Of a DNA stretch of 64,000 nucleotides, positions 10,546 to 18,792 are shown piece after piece. The DNA lies in assembly GCF_025947145.1 (NCBI RefSeq), contig NZ_CP109999.1:1860001-1924000 (forward strand). Direction: 5' to 3'. How positions within the stretch are numbered: the first letter of the stretch is position 1; each line of letters starts with the position of its first letter. The position numbers were made by a program, and so were the translations under genes. The DNA is from Flavobacterium sp. N1994. GTDB lineage: Bacteria; Bacteroidota; Bacteroidia; Flavobacteriales; Flavobacteriaceae. Under the pieces are notes generated by a model. That model made no database searches, had not been told where the DNA came from, and saw only the letters and a program-made list of their open reading frames with translations.

Positions 10546-11787
10546 TTAGTCCTCAAACTCTTCTTTCAATATTCTTATTACTTCTAAAATAGTTTCTTCT
10601 TCTAAATCGGTTCTTCTTACTAAATCAGCAACATCTTGATTCAAAATACTTCTAGCAGTATCCAATCCGATTTTGGCAAACTCATCAATAACCCATCCAT
10701 CGATTTCGTCTGAGAACTCAGTTAATTCAACATCATCTTCTTCAATTGCACTTCCTTCTCTGATTACGTCTAATTCGTAACCTGTTAAAAGCCCAGCTAA
10801 TTTGATATTGTGTCCACCACGTCCTATTGCTTTTGATACTTCTTCTAATTTCAAGAATACTTCAGCTCTTTTTTTCTCTTCATCAATTTTAACGGAAGAT
10901 ACTTTTGCAGGACTTAAAGCTCTTGTGATATACAACTGCAAATTAGTAGTATAGTTAATTACATCAATATTTTCATTTCCTAATTCGCGAACAATTCCGT
11001 GAATTCTAGACCCTTTCATACCCACACAAGCTCCAACTGGATCAATTCTATCATCATAAGAATCTACGGCTACTTTTGCTTTTTCTCCTGGAATTCTTAC
11101 TACTTTTTTAATCATGATCAAACCGTCAAAAACTTCTGGAATTTCTTGTTCGAATAATTTTTCCAAAAATTTATCTGCCGTTCTCGACATGATAATTTGA
11201 GGTTTATTTCCTTTCAATTCAACGCTTTCAATAATACCACGAACGTTATCTCCTTTACGGAAAAAGTCAGATGGAATTTGTTTTTCTTTTGGTAAAACAA
11301 TTTCGTTTCCTTCGTCATCAATCAAAATTACAACTCTTGGACGAACATGGTGTACTTCTGCAGTGTAAATTTCACCTATCAGATCTTTAAATTGTTTGTA
11401 AAGATTGGTATTGTCGTGTTCGTGAATTTTTGAAATCAAGTTTTGGCGTAAAGCTAAAATAGCTCTTCTTCCTAAATCAATCAATTTTACTTCTTCAGAA
11501 ACTTCTTCACCAATTTCAAAATCGGCTTCAATTTTTCTTGCTTCTGTTAGGGTAATTTCTTCGTTTTCTAAATCTAAATCGTCATCAGCAACAACAATTC
11601 TTCTTCTCCAAATCTCCATATCTCCTTTATCAGGATTAATGATGATGTCAAAGTTATCATCAGAACCGTATTTCTTTTTCAATGCATTTCTAAACACATC
11701 TTCCAAAATCGCCATAAGCGTTACTCGATCAATAAGTTTATCGTCTTTAAACTCTGAAAACGAGTCGATTAATGCAATATTCTCCAT
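10546..11787 (-). CDS. nusA: Transcription termination/antitermination factor NusA
   Basis: RNA polymerase-binding elongation factor that modulates pausing, termination and antitermination. 413 residues: N-terminal RNAP-binding domain (about 1-125), S1 domain (about 130-200, GEIYTAEVHHVRPRVVILI), then two KH domains with the conserved GACVGMKGSRIHGIVRELGN and a second AIGRGGHNIKLA. A short acidic C-terminal helix region follows. It lacks the two acidic repeats of the longer proteobacterial form. It lies 9 bp after rimP. The operon leader carries a terminator-shaped hairpin that could permit NusA-dependent autoregulation. Confidence 0.98.
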   Translation of the reverse strand: MENIALIDSFSEFKDDKLIDRVTLMAILEDVFRNALKKKYGSDDNFDIIINPDKGDMEIWRRRIVVADDDLDLENEEITLTEARKIEADFEIGEEVSEEVKLIDLGRRAILALRQNLISKIHEHDNTNLYKQFKDLIGEIYTAEVHHVRPRVVILIDDEGNEIVLPKEKQIPSDFFRKGDNVRGIIESVELKGNKPQIIMSRTADKFLEKLFEQEIPEVFDGLIMIKKVVRIPGEKAKVAVDSYDDRIDPVGACVGMKGSRIHGIVRELGNENIDVINYTTNLQLYITRALSPAKVSSVKIDEEKKRAEVFLKLEEVSKAIGRGGHNIKLAGLLTGYELDVIREGSAIEEDDVELTEFSDEIDGWVIDEFAKIGLDTARSILNQDVADLVRRTDLEEETILEVIRILKEEFED

Positions 11788-11796
11788 GCCTAAATT

Positions 11797-12264
11797 TTAA
11801 TTAAATATTATTGTAACAATTGCTTCTTTTATCTCTGAATAAGGAAGAGTTAACGTCTTCTGAACCGTTTCTTTTCCTTTTCCTATTTTTTTTGGTTCTC
11901 TTGTCGTCCAACTTAGCACTATGCTTTCATCAGAAACTTGTTCTAAAACTGCTTCTATTGTTTCGGTAGCGGTTTTTACCTTTAAAGTTCTTCCAATATT
12001 TTTCTTATATTGTCTAACCATTTTCAAAGGGGTTGAAACTCCTGCCGAAGCTACTTCTAGTGAAAAATCTTGTTCTTCACGGTCTAAATTATTATCTATA
12101 GCTCGACTGATATCAATACAGTCTTGCAAATTTACACCATTATCTCCATCCAAAGTTACGGTAATTTTATAACTGTCTGAAATGTTTAAATCTACAAGAA
12201 ACAAAGAAGGTCTTTCTTGTAATCCTTCCTCTAATAATTGCAAAACTTTGTCTCTAAATGCCAT
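11797..12264 (-). CDS. rimP: Ribosome maturation factor RimP
   Basis: 30S maturation factor, 155 residues. The N-terminal alpha/beta domain includes the [23 protein letters not shown] segment that is the family signature. The C-terminal SH3-like barrel ends in [11 protein letters not shown]. First gene of rimP-nusA-infB. The start codon lies only about 10 nt downstream of a terminator-like hairpin, so there is no room for an upstream start. Confidence 0.95.
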   Translation of the reverse strand: MAFRDKVLQLLEEGLQERPSLFLVDLNISDSYKITVTLDGDNGVNLQDCIDISRAIDNNLDREEQDFSLEVASAGVSTPLKMVRQYKKNIGRTLKVKTATETIEAVLEQVSDESIVLSWTTREPKKIGKGKETVQKTLTLPYSEIKEAIVTIIFN

Positions 12265-12273
12265 AGGTTGTAT

Positions 12274-12299
12274 AAAAAGAGGGAAGCAATGCTTCCCTC
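12274..12299 (-). terminator. Leader terminator-like hairpin of rimP-nusA-infB
   Basis: A perfect 9-bp GC-rich stem (GAGGGAAGC / GCTTCCCTC) with a 3-nt loop. It is followed on the minus strand by five T residues, all between the operon promoter and the rimP ATG at 12264. No minus-strand gene lies upstream for it to terminate, so a leader attenuator or protein-binding hairpin is the best reading. Confidence 0.6.
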
Positions 12300-12329
12300 A
12301 TTATTTAGTTTGAATGATAAATAACGGGG

Positions 12330-12358
12330 CAAATATAGTTATTTTTTTATAAATCAAA
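12330..12358 (-). promoter_or_regulatory. Promoter of rimP-nusA-infB
   Basis: On the minus strand TATATTTG (12330-12337) with TTTG (12355-12358) 17 bp upstream. The predicted start near 12325 gives a leader of about 60 nt containing the hairpin. Confidence 0.6.
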
Positions 12359-12434
12359 AAATGTTGTTGTATCAAAAAAAAAATAATACCTTTATTGTCT
12401 TAAAATTTACAATCCAAAATTTACTTTTTATATT

Positions 12435-13259
12435 ATGAAAAAAATCTTAGTCCCTACCGACTTTTCAGATCACGCCTATTACGCACTAAAAGTTGCTTCA
12501 CAAATTGCTAAAAAAAATGGTGGAGAAATCATATTATTACACATGTTAGAATTACCTCATCAGGCTGGTGATGCTATAGGGAGTGGTCATGATTTACCTG
12601 AAATAATGCTTTTTAAAAACTTTGCCATCAATAGACTTGAGGATTTAATGGATGATGAATGTTTAGAAGGATTAAAAGTTTCTGAAATTATACAGTTTGA
12701 ACTAGCATTCGACGGCATCCTGAATATTAGTAGAAAAAACGAAGTTGATTTAATTGTAATGGGTTCACATGGCGCCAATGGTTTCAAAGAAATGTTCATT
12801 GGTTCAAATGCTGAAAAAGTAGTCAGAAATTCTGAAGCACCTGTTTTGATTATTAAAAAAGATGTTGGACAGTTCAATGTAGACAAATTTGTATTTGCCT
12901 CTGACTTTTCAGATGAAATTAAAAAACCTTTCGCCAAAGTAGTTGAATTCGCCAATAAATTTGATGCAGAATTACAATTAGCTATGATTAACACTCCAAG
13001 TAGTTTCAAACCAACTCATGTTGCTGAAGAAATTATGAGAAATTTTGCTTCCAACTTTACTATTAACAAATATTCTATTAATATTTATAATGATGTAAAT
13101 GTTGAAAACGGAATATTAAACTTTTCAAACCATATTGATGCAGATTTAATCGGTGTTAGTACACATGGCAGAAAAGGTATTGCACACTTTTTCAATGGTA
13201 GCATTAGTGAAGACTTAGTAAATCATGCTTCGCGACCTGTAGTTACTTTTAAAATATAA
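12435..13259 (+). CDS. Tandem-domain universal stress protein (UspA family)
   Basis: Cytoplasmic stress protein of 274 residues built from two Usp domains. The first starts MKKILVPTDFS and holds the ATP-binding signature GSHGANGF with the following GSNAEKVV near residues 113-130. The second (from about residue 148, FVFASDFS) has STHGRKGI and NGSISEDLV. Both halves keep the glycine pattern, so nucleotide binding by both is plausible. Monocistronic, divergent from rimP, with a bidirectional terminator shared with the tRNA gene. Confidence 0.92.
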   Translation: MKKILVPTDFSDHAYYALKVASQIAKKNGGEIILLHMLELPHQAGDAIGSGHDLPEIMLFKNFAINRLEDLMDDECLEGLKVSEIIQFELAFDGILNISRKNEVDLIVMGSHGANGFKEMFIGSNAEKVVRNSEAPVLIIKKDVGQFNVDKFVFASDFSDEIKKPFAKVVEFANKFDAELQLAMINTPSSFKPTHVAEEIMRNFASNFTINKYSINIYNDVNVENGILNFSNHIDADLIGVSTHGRKGIAHFFNGSISEDLVNHASRPVVTFKI

Positions 13260-13281
13260 TTTTACAGCTACTTCTAAAAAT

Positions 13282-13314
13282 AAAAAAGCCTCTCAAAATT
13301 GAGAGGCTTTTTTT
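13282..13314. terminator. Bidirectional terminator (usp / tRNA-Gln)
   Basis: AAAAAAGCCTCTC, a 4-nt loop region, then GAGAGGCTTTTTTT: perfect stem with A- and T-runs on both sides. Confidence 0.85.
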
Positions 13315-13315
13315 G

Positions 13316-13386
13316 TTGGTCTACAAGGACTCGAACCTTGAAAGACTGCACCAAAAACAGTTGTGTTACCATTACACCATAGACCA
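13316..13386 (-). tRNA. tRNA-Gln (anticodon TTG)
   Basis: On the minus strand the acceptor arms TGGTCTA and TAGACCA pair. The D-arm contains GTGTAATGGTAACAC. The anticodon stem ACTGT/GCAGT encloses a TTTTGGT loop with anticodon TTG. The T-arm is CAAGG-TTCGAGT-CCTTG, and the discriminator base is A. CCA is not encoded directly after it. 71 nt. Confidence 0.95.
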
Positions 13387-13406
13387 GGTTTTGCTTAACG
13401 CGAGTG

Positions 13407-13437
13407 CAAATTTAGTACAAATTTTATTTTACACAAA
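13407..13437 (-). promoter_or_regulatory. Promoter of tRNA-Gln
   Basis: Minus-strand TAAATTTG (13407-13414) with TTTG (13434-13437) 19 bp upstream. Confidence 0.55.
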
Positions 13438-13611
13438 TAAATAAGTATAAAAATTAAAAGTAGTTGCTTAATTCTTTTCTTTTACGGTCATAATAAACTT
13501 GAACTTAAATCGTTAAGTTGTTTTAGAAAATTTTGTTAACGCAAGTAAACTTACGTTGAAAAAAATAGTTTCTTTGTAGCATCAAAATAAAACCCTTCAT
13601 TTCATAGCTAT

Positions 13612-16600
13612 ATGATGAACTTCAATTTCAACAAATGGAACACCATCTTAGGATGGGCTGCATTTACCATTGCCTTAGTTACCTTTTCATTAACTGTTGA
13701 ACCTACCATGAGTTTTTGGGATTGTGGCGAGTACATCTCCACCTCAGCAAAATTAGAAGTAGGTCATCCACCTGGAGCTCCACTATTTCAAATTCTTGGA
13801 GCCTTCTTCGCGATGTTTGCCACCAGTAAAGAAACCGTTGCCTTAATGGTTAATATGTTATCCGTATTCTCAAGTGCCTTTACTATATTATTTATGTTTT
13901 GGTCTTCCTCTATATTGTTGCGAAAAATTGTTTCTCAATATACTGAAATTGATAAAAGTAAAGCTATTGTAATTTTAGGAAGTTCTTTTGTAGGTTCCTT
14001 AGCGTTTACTTTTTCGGACAGTTTTTGGTCGAGTGCTGTTGAAGCAGAGGTCTATGCCATGGCTTCTTTGTTTATTGCTATATTGTTTTGGTTGGGATTG
14101 CGTTGGGAAGAAGATATGCATACCCCGAGAGGTAATCGTTGGTTATTGTTGATTTCATTATTAGTTGGACTTTCTTTTGGAGTTCACTTTATGGCTTTAT
14201 TGACCATTCCTGCCATTGGGTTTTTATATTACTTCAAAAACTACAAAACCGTTACCATCAAGAATTTTATTCTGGCTAACATCATTATCGTTGCAGTTTT
14301 ATTGTTTATTTTTAAATTATTATTGCCATATACCCTAGCCTTCTTTGGAAAGACTGAGATCTTCATGGTAAATAGCTTTGGGTTGCCTTTCAACTCAGGA
14401 ACCATCTTTGCGTTGTTGTTGATTATAGCTTTCTTTTATTTTGGATTACGCTATACCCGTCAAAAAAACCATCCACTTTTGAATACGGTTTTATTATGTA
14501 TTCTTTTTGTACTTATTGGTTTTTCAACATGGATGATGTTGCCAATTCGTGCCAATGCCAATGTGGTTATTAATGAAAACAAACCTTCCGATGCTGCCGA
14601 GGTGTTAGCTTATTATAACCGAGAGCAATATGGAGTAAATCCATTGTTTTATGGTCCGCAGTATACGGATACTTTTGCTGGTTTGGATAAAGATGAACCT
14701 TATTTAGACAAAGCCCCTAACTACGAGAGAGATTACAAAACAGGAAAATATGTTATTGTAAACAATTATAAAAATGCTGAGCAAAACAGTGATAATTCCC
14801 AAAAAGCAATACTTCCAAGACTTTGGAGTACCGATAATATTGATAACTACATTCAGTTTACAGGAGTTCCTAAAGTGGAGCTAAGAAAAGATTATCCATA
14901 TGAAGAGGATTTAGCGCAATATGGCGTTAATATTGATAGTCTTAGTGAAGAACAAGTTACCATGGCTGTGGGTCAATTGAAAGATGAAATGCAAAAAACA
15001 GTTTCTGAATTTAAAACGGCTTATGCTCAGAAAAAAATTGACAATGAGGACTATGTTTCGTTTTTGAAAAAATACAGCGACTATCTAACAGTTGAAAAAC
15101 CATCCACTTGGGACAATTTAAGTTTCATGTTTGAATACCAATTTGGCTATATGTATGGTCGTTATTTACTATGGAACTTTGTGGGAAGACAAAACGACGT
15201 TCAAGGGAAATATGATAACTTAGATGGAAATTGGTTGAGTGGCATCAAATTTATTGATGAAATTCACTTAGGTAAAGGTTCTCAAGAAAATTTACCAGAT
15301 GATGTTAAGAACAACAAAGGAAGAAATCTGTATTACTTCTTGCCTTTCTTTATTGGACTAATTGGACTGATGTACCATGCTCAAAAAGATTTGAAAAGCT
15401 TTTATGTGCTTTTGGCCTTGTTCTTATTTACTAGTATTGCTCTAAAAATATTCCTAAACGAAAGACCTTTTGAGCCTCGTGAACGAGATTACGCCTTGGT
15501 AGGTTCGTTTTATGTGTTTGCCATTTGGTTAGGCTTTGGGGTCTATGCTATTTATGAAATGATTTCAGAAAGGGTTAAATCTAAATTGGTAGGACCTATA
15601 GTAATTGGAACTTGTTTACTTGCGGCACCGGTCTTGATGGCTTCTCAAAACTGGGATGATCATAGTCGAGCTAAAAAATATACGGCTATTGCTATGGCGA
15701 AAAATTACTTAGAGTCTTGTGATGCTAATGCCATCTTGTATACCATTGGGGATAACGATACTTTCCCGCTTTGGTATGCTCAAGAGATTGAAGGGGTTCG
15801 AACTGACATCAAAATTGTGAATACCCAATTGTTTATGACGGATTGGTATATCGATCAGATGAAGTTTAAGACTTATAAATCAGATGGATTGCCTATTTCA
15901 TTTACTCATGATGAGTATGTGGGGGATAAATTAGATTATGTGGCTCATATTCCGAAAACGGAGGCGCGTTGGGATTTAAAAGCTTGGATTAATTTTATAA
16001 AAGATAAAAGATCTACGGTGGAGATGGGCAATGGACAAACCATTCATTTCTATCCAACCAATAAAATCAGAATTCCTATTGACAAAGCGGCCATCATCAG
16101 AAACAAAGTGGTGAATCCAAGATACTATGACTCTATTGTGCCTTATATCGATTTGGACATCAAAGGCAGTGCTTTGTATAAAAACCGTTTGATGGCTTTG
16201 GATGTTTTGGCTAATAATGATTGGAAACGTCCTATCTATTTTACGGGAGGAAGTTTTGGGGATGACGATTATCTTTGGATGAAAGATTACCTGCAATTGG
16301 ACGGATTAGTTTATAAATTGGTTCCTGTTAAAACGCCTATCGATAAAGACAATCCTTATGATATGGGGAATATTGATAGCGATAAGATGTATAACTTGGT
16401 CATGAAATGGGTTTGGGGTAATGGTGACTTAACGACTATTTACCACGATCCTGAAACTCGTAAAAACAGTATTTCGTACCGCACGAACATGGCGCGATTA
16501 ATGGAACAGTTAATCAATGAAGGGAAAACTGAGAAAGCGAAAAAGATTATTGAGGTAGCTTTAACCAAAATGCCAATGGATTATTATGGCTATTACACTA

Positions 16601-16890
16601 TGGTGGAGCCTTTTGCCAGTGGGTATTATGAATTGGGTGAAAAAGCTAAAGCTCGTGAGTTGTTAGAACGCTTGATGACTAAATACAAACAAAGTTTAAC
16701 GTATTATTCCGGTATTCAACCTTCTGTTCAAAACGGTATTGCTTCTGATATTATTACCGACATTGAGCGCTACCGAAGTTTATTAGTGGTAATGAAAGAC
16801 CACAAGGATCTTGAATTCTATAACAAAAACAAACCTGCTTTTAATGCTTTAGTACAACGCTTTGGTCGTTTTGGTAGAGATTTAGAATAA
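13612..16890 (+). CDS. DUF2723 polytopic membrane protein, GT-C-like (TMEM260 relative)
   Basis: 1092-residue membrane protein with a DUF2723 N-terminal region. The first luminal loop has the acidic WDCGEY motif after PTMSF, followed by GHPPGAPLFQ, matching the Asp/Glu-containing first loop of GT-C glycosyltransferases. About a dozen hydrophobic helices occur up to residue 690, interrupted by a soluble insertion near 320-560. The C-terminal 400 residues are soluble, with helical TPR-like repeats near 960-1060. DUF2723 includes the eukaryotic O-mannosyltransferase TMEM260, so transfer of a sugar from a lipid-linked donor to exported proteins is the inferred role. Followed by its own terminator. 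Start chosen at the first of two adjacent ATGs. Confidence 0.85.
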   Translation: MMNFNFNKWNTILGWAAFTIALVTFSLTVEPTMSFWDCGEYISTSAKLEVGHPPGAPLFQILGAFFAMFATSKETVALMVNMLSVFSSAFTILFMFWSSSILLRKIVSQYTEIDKSKAIVILGSSFVGSLAFTFSDSFWSSAVEAEVYAMASLFIAILFWLGLRWEEDMHTPRGNRWLLLISLLVGLSFGVHFMALLTIPAIGFLYYFKNYKTVTIKNFILANIIIVAVLLFIFKLLLPYTLAFFGKTEIFMVNSFGLPFNSGTIFALLLIIAFFYFGLRYTRQKNHPLLNTVLLCILFVLIGFSTWMMLPIRANANVVINENKPSDAAEVLAYYNREQYGVNPLFYGPQYTDTFAGLDKDEPYLDKAPNYERDYKTGKYVIVNNYKNAEQNSDNSQKAILPRLWSTDNIDNYIQFTGVPKVELRKDYPYEEDLAQYGVNIDSLSEEQVTMAVGQLKDEMQKTVSEFKTAYAQKKIDNEDYVSFLKKYSDYLTVEKPSTWDNLSFMFEYQFGYMYGRYLLWNFVGRQNDVQGKYDNLDGNWLSGIKFIDEIHLGKGSQENLPDDVKNNKGRNLYYFLPFFIGLIGLMYHAQKDLKSFYVLLALFLFTSIALKIFLNERPFEPRERDYALVGSFYVFAIWLGFGVYAIYEMISERVKSKLVGPIVIGTCLLAAPVLMASQNWDDHSRAKKYTAIAMAKNYLESCDANAILYTIGDNDTFPLWYAQEIEGVRTDIKIVNTQLFMTDWYIDQMKFKTYKSDGLPISFTHDEYVGDKLDYVAHIPKTEARWDLKAWINFIKDKRSTVEMGNGQTIHFYPTNKIRIPIDKAAIIRNKVVNPRYYDSIVPYIDLDIKGSALYKNRLMALDVLANNDWKRPIYFTGGSFGDDDYLWMKDYLQLDGLVYKLVPVKTPIDKDNPYDMGNIDSDKMYNLVMKWVWGNGDLTTIYHDPETRKNSISYRTNMARLMEQLINEGKTEKAKKIIEVALTKMPMDYYGYYTMVEPFASGYYELGEKAKARELLERLMTKYKQSLTYYSGIQPSVQNGIASDIITDIERYRSLLVVMKDHKDLEFYNKNKPAFNALVQRFGRFGRDLE

Positions 16891-16911
16891 GGTTACTTTA
16901 AAAATGGAAGA

Positions 16912-16949
16912 TGTGCCAATTGGATAGTTCTTATTGGCACATTTTTTTT
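16912..16949 (+). terminator. Terminator after the DUF2723 gene
   Basis: 9-bp stem TGTGCCAAT / ATTGGCACA followed by a run of T. It lies 12 bp before the next start codon. Confidence 0.75.
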
Positions 16950-16960
16950 ATATTTAAACT

Positions 16961-17608
16961 ATGAGTTTTTGGGTCAAGATAAATCCGTTTATTAAGTTGC
17001 TTTTTCCGAAGTACGTTTGGGACATTCCTAACCGTGAGAAGAAAGTCTACTTAACTTTTGATGATGGCCCGACACCTGAAATTACAGCTTGGACTTTAGA
17101 ACAATTGAAAGCCTATGATGCAAAAGCTACTTTTTTTTGCATTGGCAATAACATTGAAAAACATCCCGCTATTTTTGAACAAGTAATCGCTGAAGGACAC
17201 GCTATTGGGAACCATACTTTTAATCATGTTAAAGGTTGGGAAACGGATACTAAAGACTATATTGAAAACACAATGAAGTGTTCGATGCTTATGGAGAAGC
17301 AAGAAGCAAGAAGCAAGAAGCAAGATAAAGAGTTGTTTAGACCTCCTTATGGGAAAATTAAACCGGCTCAATCTAGGATTTTGCGCAAGATGGGGTATAA
17401 AATTATTATGTGGGATGTGTTGAGTTGTGATTTTGACCGAAGCATTACCCCAGAACAATGTTTGGCAAACGTACTTAACAACGTCACCACTGGTAGCATT
17501 ATTGTTTTCCACGATAGTTTGAAAGCCGAGCCCAATCTTCGGTATGTGTTGCCTAAAACCTTGGCGTATTTGAAAGAGCGGGGATTTGTTTGTGCTAAAA
17601 TAGAGTAA
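16961..17608 (+). CDS. Polysaccharide deacetylase (NodB/CE4 family) with a repeat insertion
   Basis: Carbohydrate esterase family 4 enzyme, 215 residues. Motif 1 is TFDDGPTP (residues 29-36), motif 2 is NHTFNH (about 88-93), motif 3 is FRPPYGK, and the late motif has IIVFHDS. All metal and catalytic residues are present, so it should remove N- or O-acetyl groups from a wall or capsular glycan. There is no signal peptide. Between motifs 2 and 3 the protein carries KQEARSKKQD, encoded by four tandem AAGCAAG units, which is not part of the family fold and looks inserted in a surface loop. Confidence 0.9.
   Translation: MSFWVKINPFIKLLFPKYVWDIPNREKKVYLTFDDGPTPEITAWTLEQLKAYDAKATFFCIGNNIEKHPAIFEQVIAEGHAIGNHTFNHVKGWETDTKDYIENTMKCSMLMEKQEARSKKQDKELFRPPYGKIKPAQSRILRKMGYKIIMWDVLSCDFDRSITPEQCLANVLNNVTTGSIIVFHDSLKAEPNLRYVLPKTLAYLKERGFVCAKIE
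17297..17324 (+). repeat. Heptanucleotide repeat (AAGCAAG)x4 inside the deacetylase gene
   Basis: Four exact tandem copies of the 7-bp unit. The same unit occurs in genes near 45.4 and 49.8 kb, each time four units long and on the coding strand. Confidence 0.9.
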
Positions 17609-17616
17609 TCGGTACT

Positions 17617-18162
17617 TTATTTTTCAAATTTAAGCATTGCTTTTTCAAGAACTTTATGTTGCAGTTGCAACAACTCTTGGTCTATAAGTAATACACTCAA
17701 TTGCGAATTATTTTCATTGTAATTCCTAAGGGCTGTTGCCGTTATAGCCTCTAAAACATTTGGCGCGGCTGCTTTGGCAACTTGTTCTGGCAAATTTAAA
17801 AAGTGCATTAGTTGAACTGCCTTAGCATACTTGGCTACTTTTTCCTGAGTTGCAGTTATTTTTCGAGCAATGACCTGCAATTGGTATTCATTTTCTTTAA
17901 GTCGTATCTCAAGGATGTTTTTTATTTTGCTTTCCTCTTGTTTCTGATTAGGAAGATTTTGCAAGGCTTGAGCCTCGGGGGTGAGCATGTAAAGCATCAT
18001 TTCTTGCAACCTTAAGTTCGCTGCAGACGGCAAATTTCTTCTGTTGCCTTCATGGTGGGACAAGTGACTGCGGCTAACATTTAATATCAAAGCGATTTCC
18101 TGCTGTGTAAGCCCAAACATTAATCTGTTAGAATGGGCTTGACGTAAACTCTTTCTCTTCAT
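17617..18162 (-). CDS. Helix-turn-helix (XRE-like) DNA-binding protein
   Basis: 181-residue protein with an HTH near residues 16-42 (LTQQEIALILNVSRSHLSHHE), in the style of the XRE/Cro family. The rest is mostly helical and Gln/Leu rich, probably a dimerisation coiled coil (about 80-180). It converges on the deacetylase gene with an 8-bp gap. Immediately upstream of its start lie four 15-bp repeats carrying TGTCACA/TGTGACA, a natural candidate for its own operator. No toxin, antitoxin or phage neighbour is present. Function otherwise unknown. Confidence 0.7.
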   Translation of the reverse strand: MKRKSLRQAHSNRLMFGLTQQEIALILNVSRSHLSHHEGNRRNLPSAANLRLQEMMLYMLTPEAQALQNLPNQKQEESKIKNILEIRLKENEYQLQVIARKITATQEKVAKYAKAVQLMHFLNLPEQVAKAAAPNVLEAITATALRNYNENNSQLSVLLIDQELLQLQHKVLEKAMLKFEK

Positions 18163-18193
18163 GATTTTTTTTTATAAATTACAATAAACTTAA

Positions 18194-18253
18194 TGTCACA
18201 ATTTTTTTTGTCACATTTATTTTTGCGACAACTTTCTTTGTGACACTTTTTCT
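18194..18253. repeat. Four 15-bp direct repeats carrying TGTCACA-type boxes (putative operator)
   Basis: TGTCACA, TGTCACA, TGCGACA and TGTGACA start at 18194, 18209, 18224 and 18239, exactly 15 bp apart with T-rich spacers. TGTCACA and TGTGACA are reverse complements. They lie 30-90 bp upstream of the HTH gene start at 18162. Confidence 0.7.
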
Positions 18254-18373
18254 TATCAAAAATTTTGCCAAAGTTTTTAAAATCAATTTTCGAAACCTAG
18301 AAGAGGCATTTGATGAATTAAAAAAAAGTACATTTGAGAGTACCGTGATGAAAAAGTATTTATCAAAAAAACA

Positions 18374-18405
18374 AAAGGCGAACCATTTCTGATTCGCCTT
18401 TTTTA
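18374..18405 (-). terminator. Terminator of the thioredoxin-like gene
   Basis: AAAAGGCGAA / TTCGCCTTTT hairpin just past the stop codon of the minus-strand gene. Confidence 0.75.
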
Positions 18406-18420
18406 TAGGGTGGTAAGTGA

Positions 18421-18717
18421 TTACAATTGTTCTTGCACGAGTCCAATAATGGTATTGGCATCTAGTTCTCCGGATTGTCTCCAAACCATTTGACCTTCTT
18501 TATAAATCATTAGAGTTGGTAATCCTTTGATACGTAATGCATCGGCCAATTCCTGATTTTTATCTACATCAATTTTTATCACTTTTGCTCTATCGCCAAG
18601 TGCCGCCGCTACATCTCTAATTACAGGGTGCATTGATACGGATGATTCGTTCCACTCAGTATAAAAATCGATTAATACTGGAACTTGAGCATTGATTAAT
18701 TCTCCAAATTTTGACAT
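18421..18717 (-). CDS. Thioredoxin-fold protein lacking all cysteines
   Basis: 98 residues with the full thioredoxin fold. VPVLIDFYTEW opens the active-site strand, and VIKIDVDKNQELADALRIKGLPTLMIYKEG contains the cis-proline (GLPT). Where thioredoxins have WCGPC, this protein has WNESSVS, and no cysteine occurs anywhere in the chain. It therefore cannot do dithiol chemistry. Family knowledge suggests a binding, chaperone or scaffold role for such members, but the partner is unknown. Monocistronic with its own terminator. Confidence 0.85.
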   Translation of the reverse strand: MSKFGELINAQVPVLIDFYTEWNESSVSMHPVIRDVAAALGDRAKVIKIDVDKNQELADALRIKGLPTLMIYKEGQMVWRQSGELDANTIIGLVQEQL

Positions 18718-18792
18718 AAAACCAAAACGTTTTTACTTAATTACTATAGTTTCAAAAGTAAATTAAAGCACAAATGTAGCATTTTTAACTAA

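Noticed and set aside
13538..13557. Imperfect palindrome AACGCAAGTAAACTTACGTT upstream of the DUF2723 gene
   Set aside because: Could be an operator, but it is a single site with no second copy or linked regulator in the window.
18179..18484. 101-residue minus-strand frame overlapping the thioredoxin-like gene
   Set aside because: Second half is out-of-frame thioredoxin sequence and the first half is the 15-bp repeat array.
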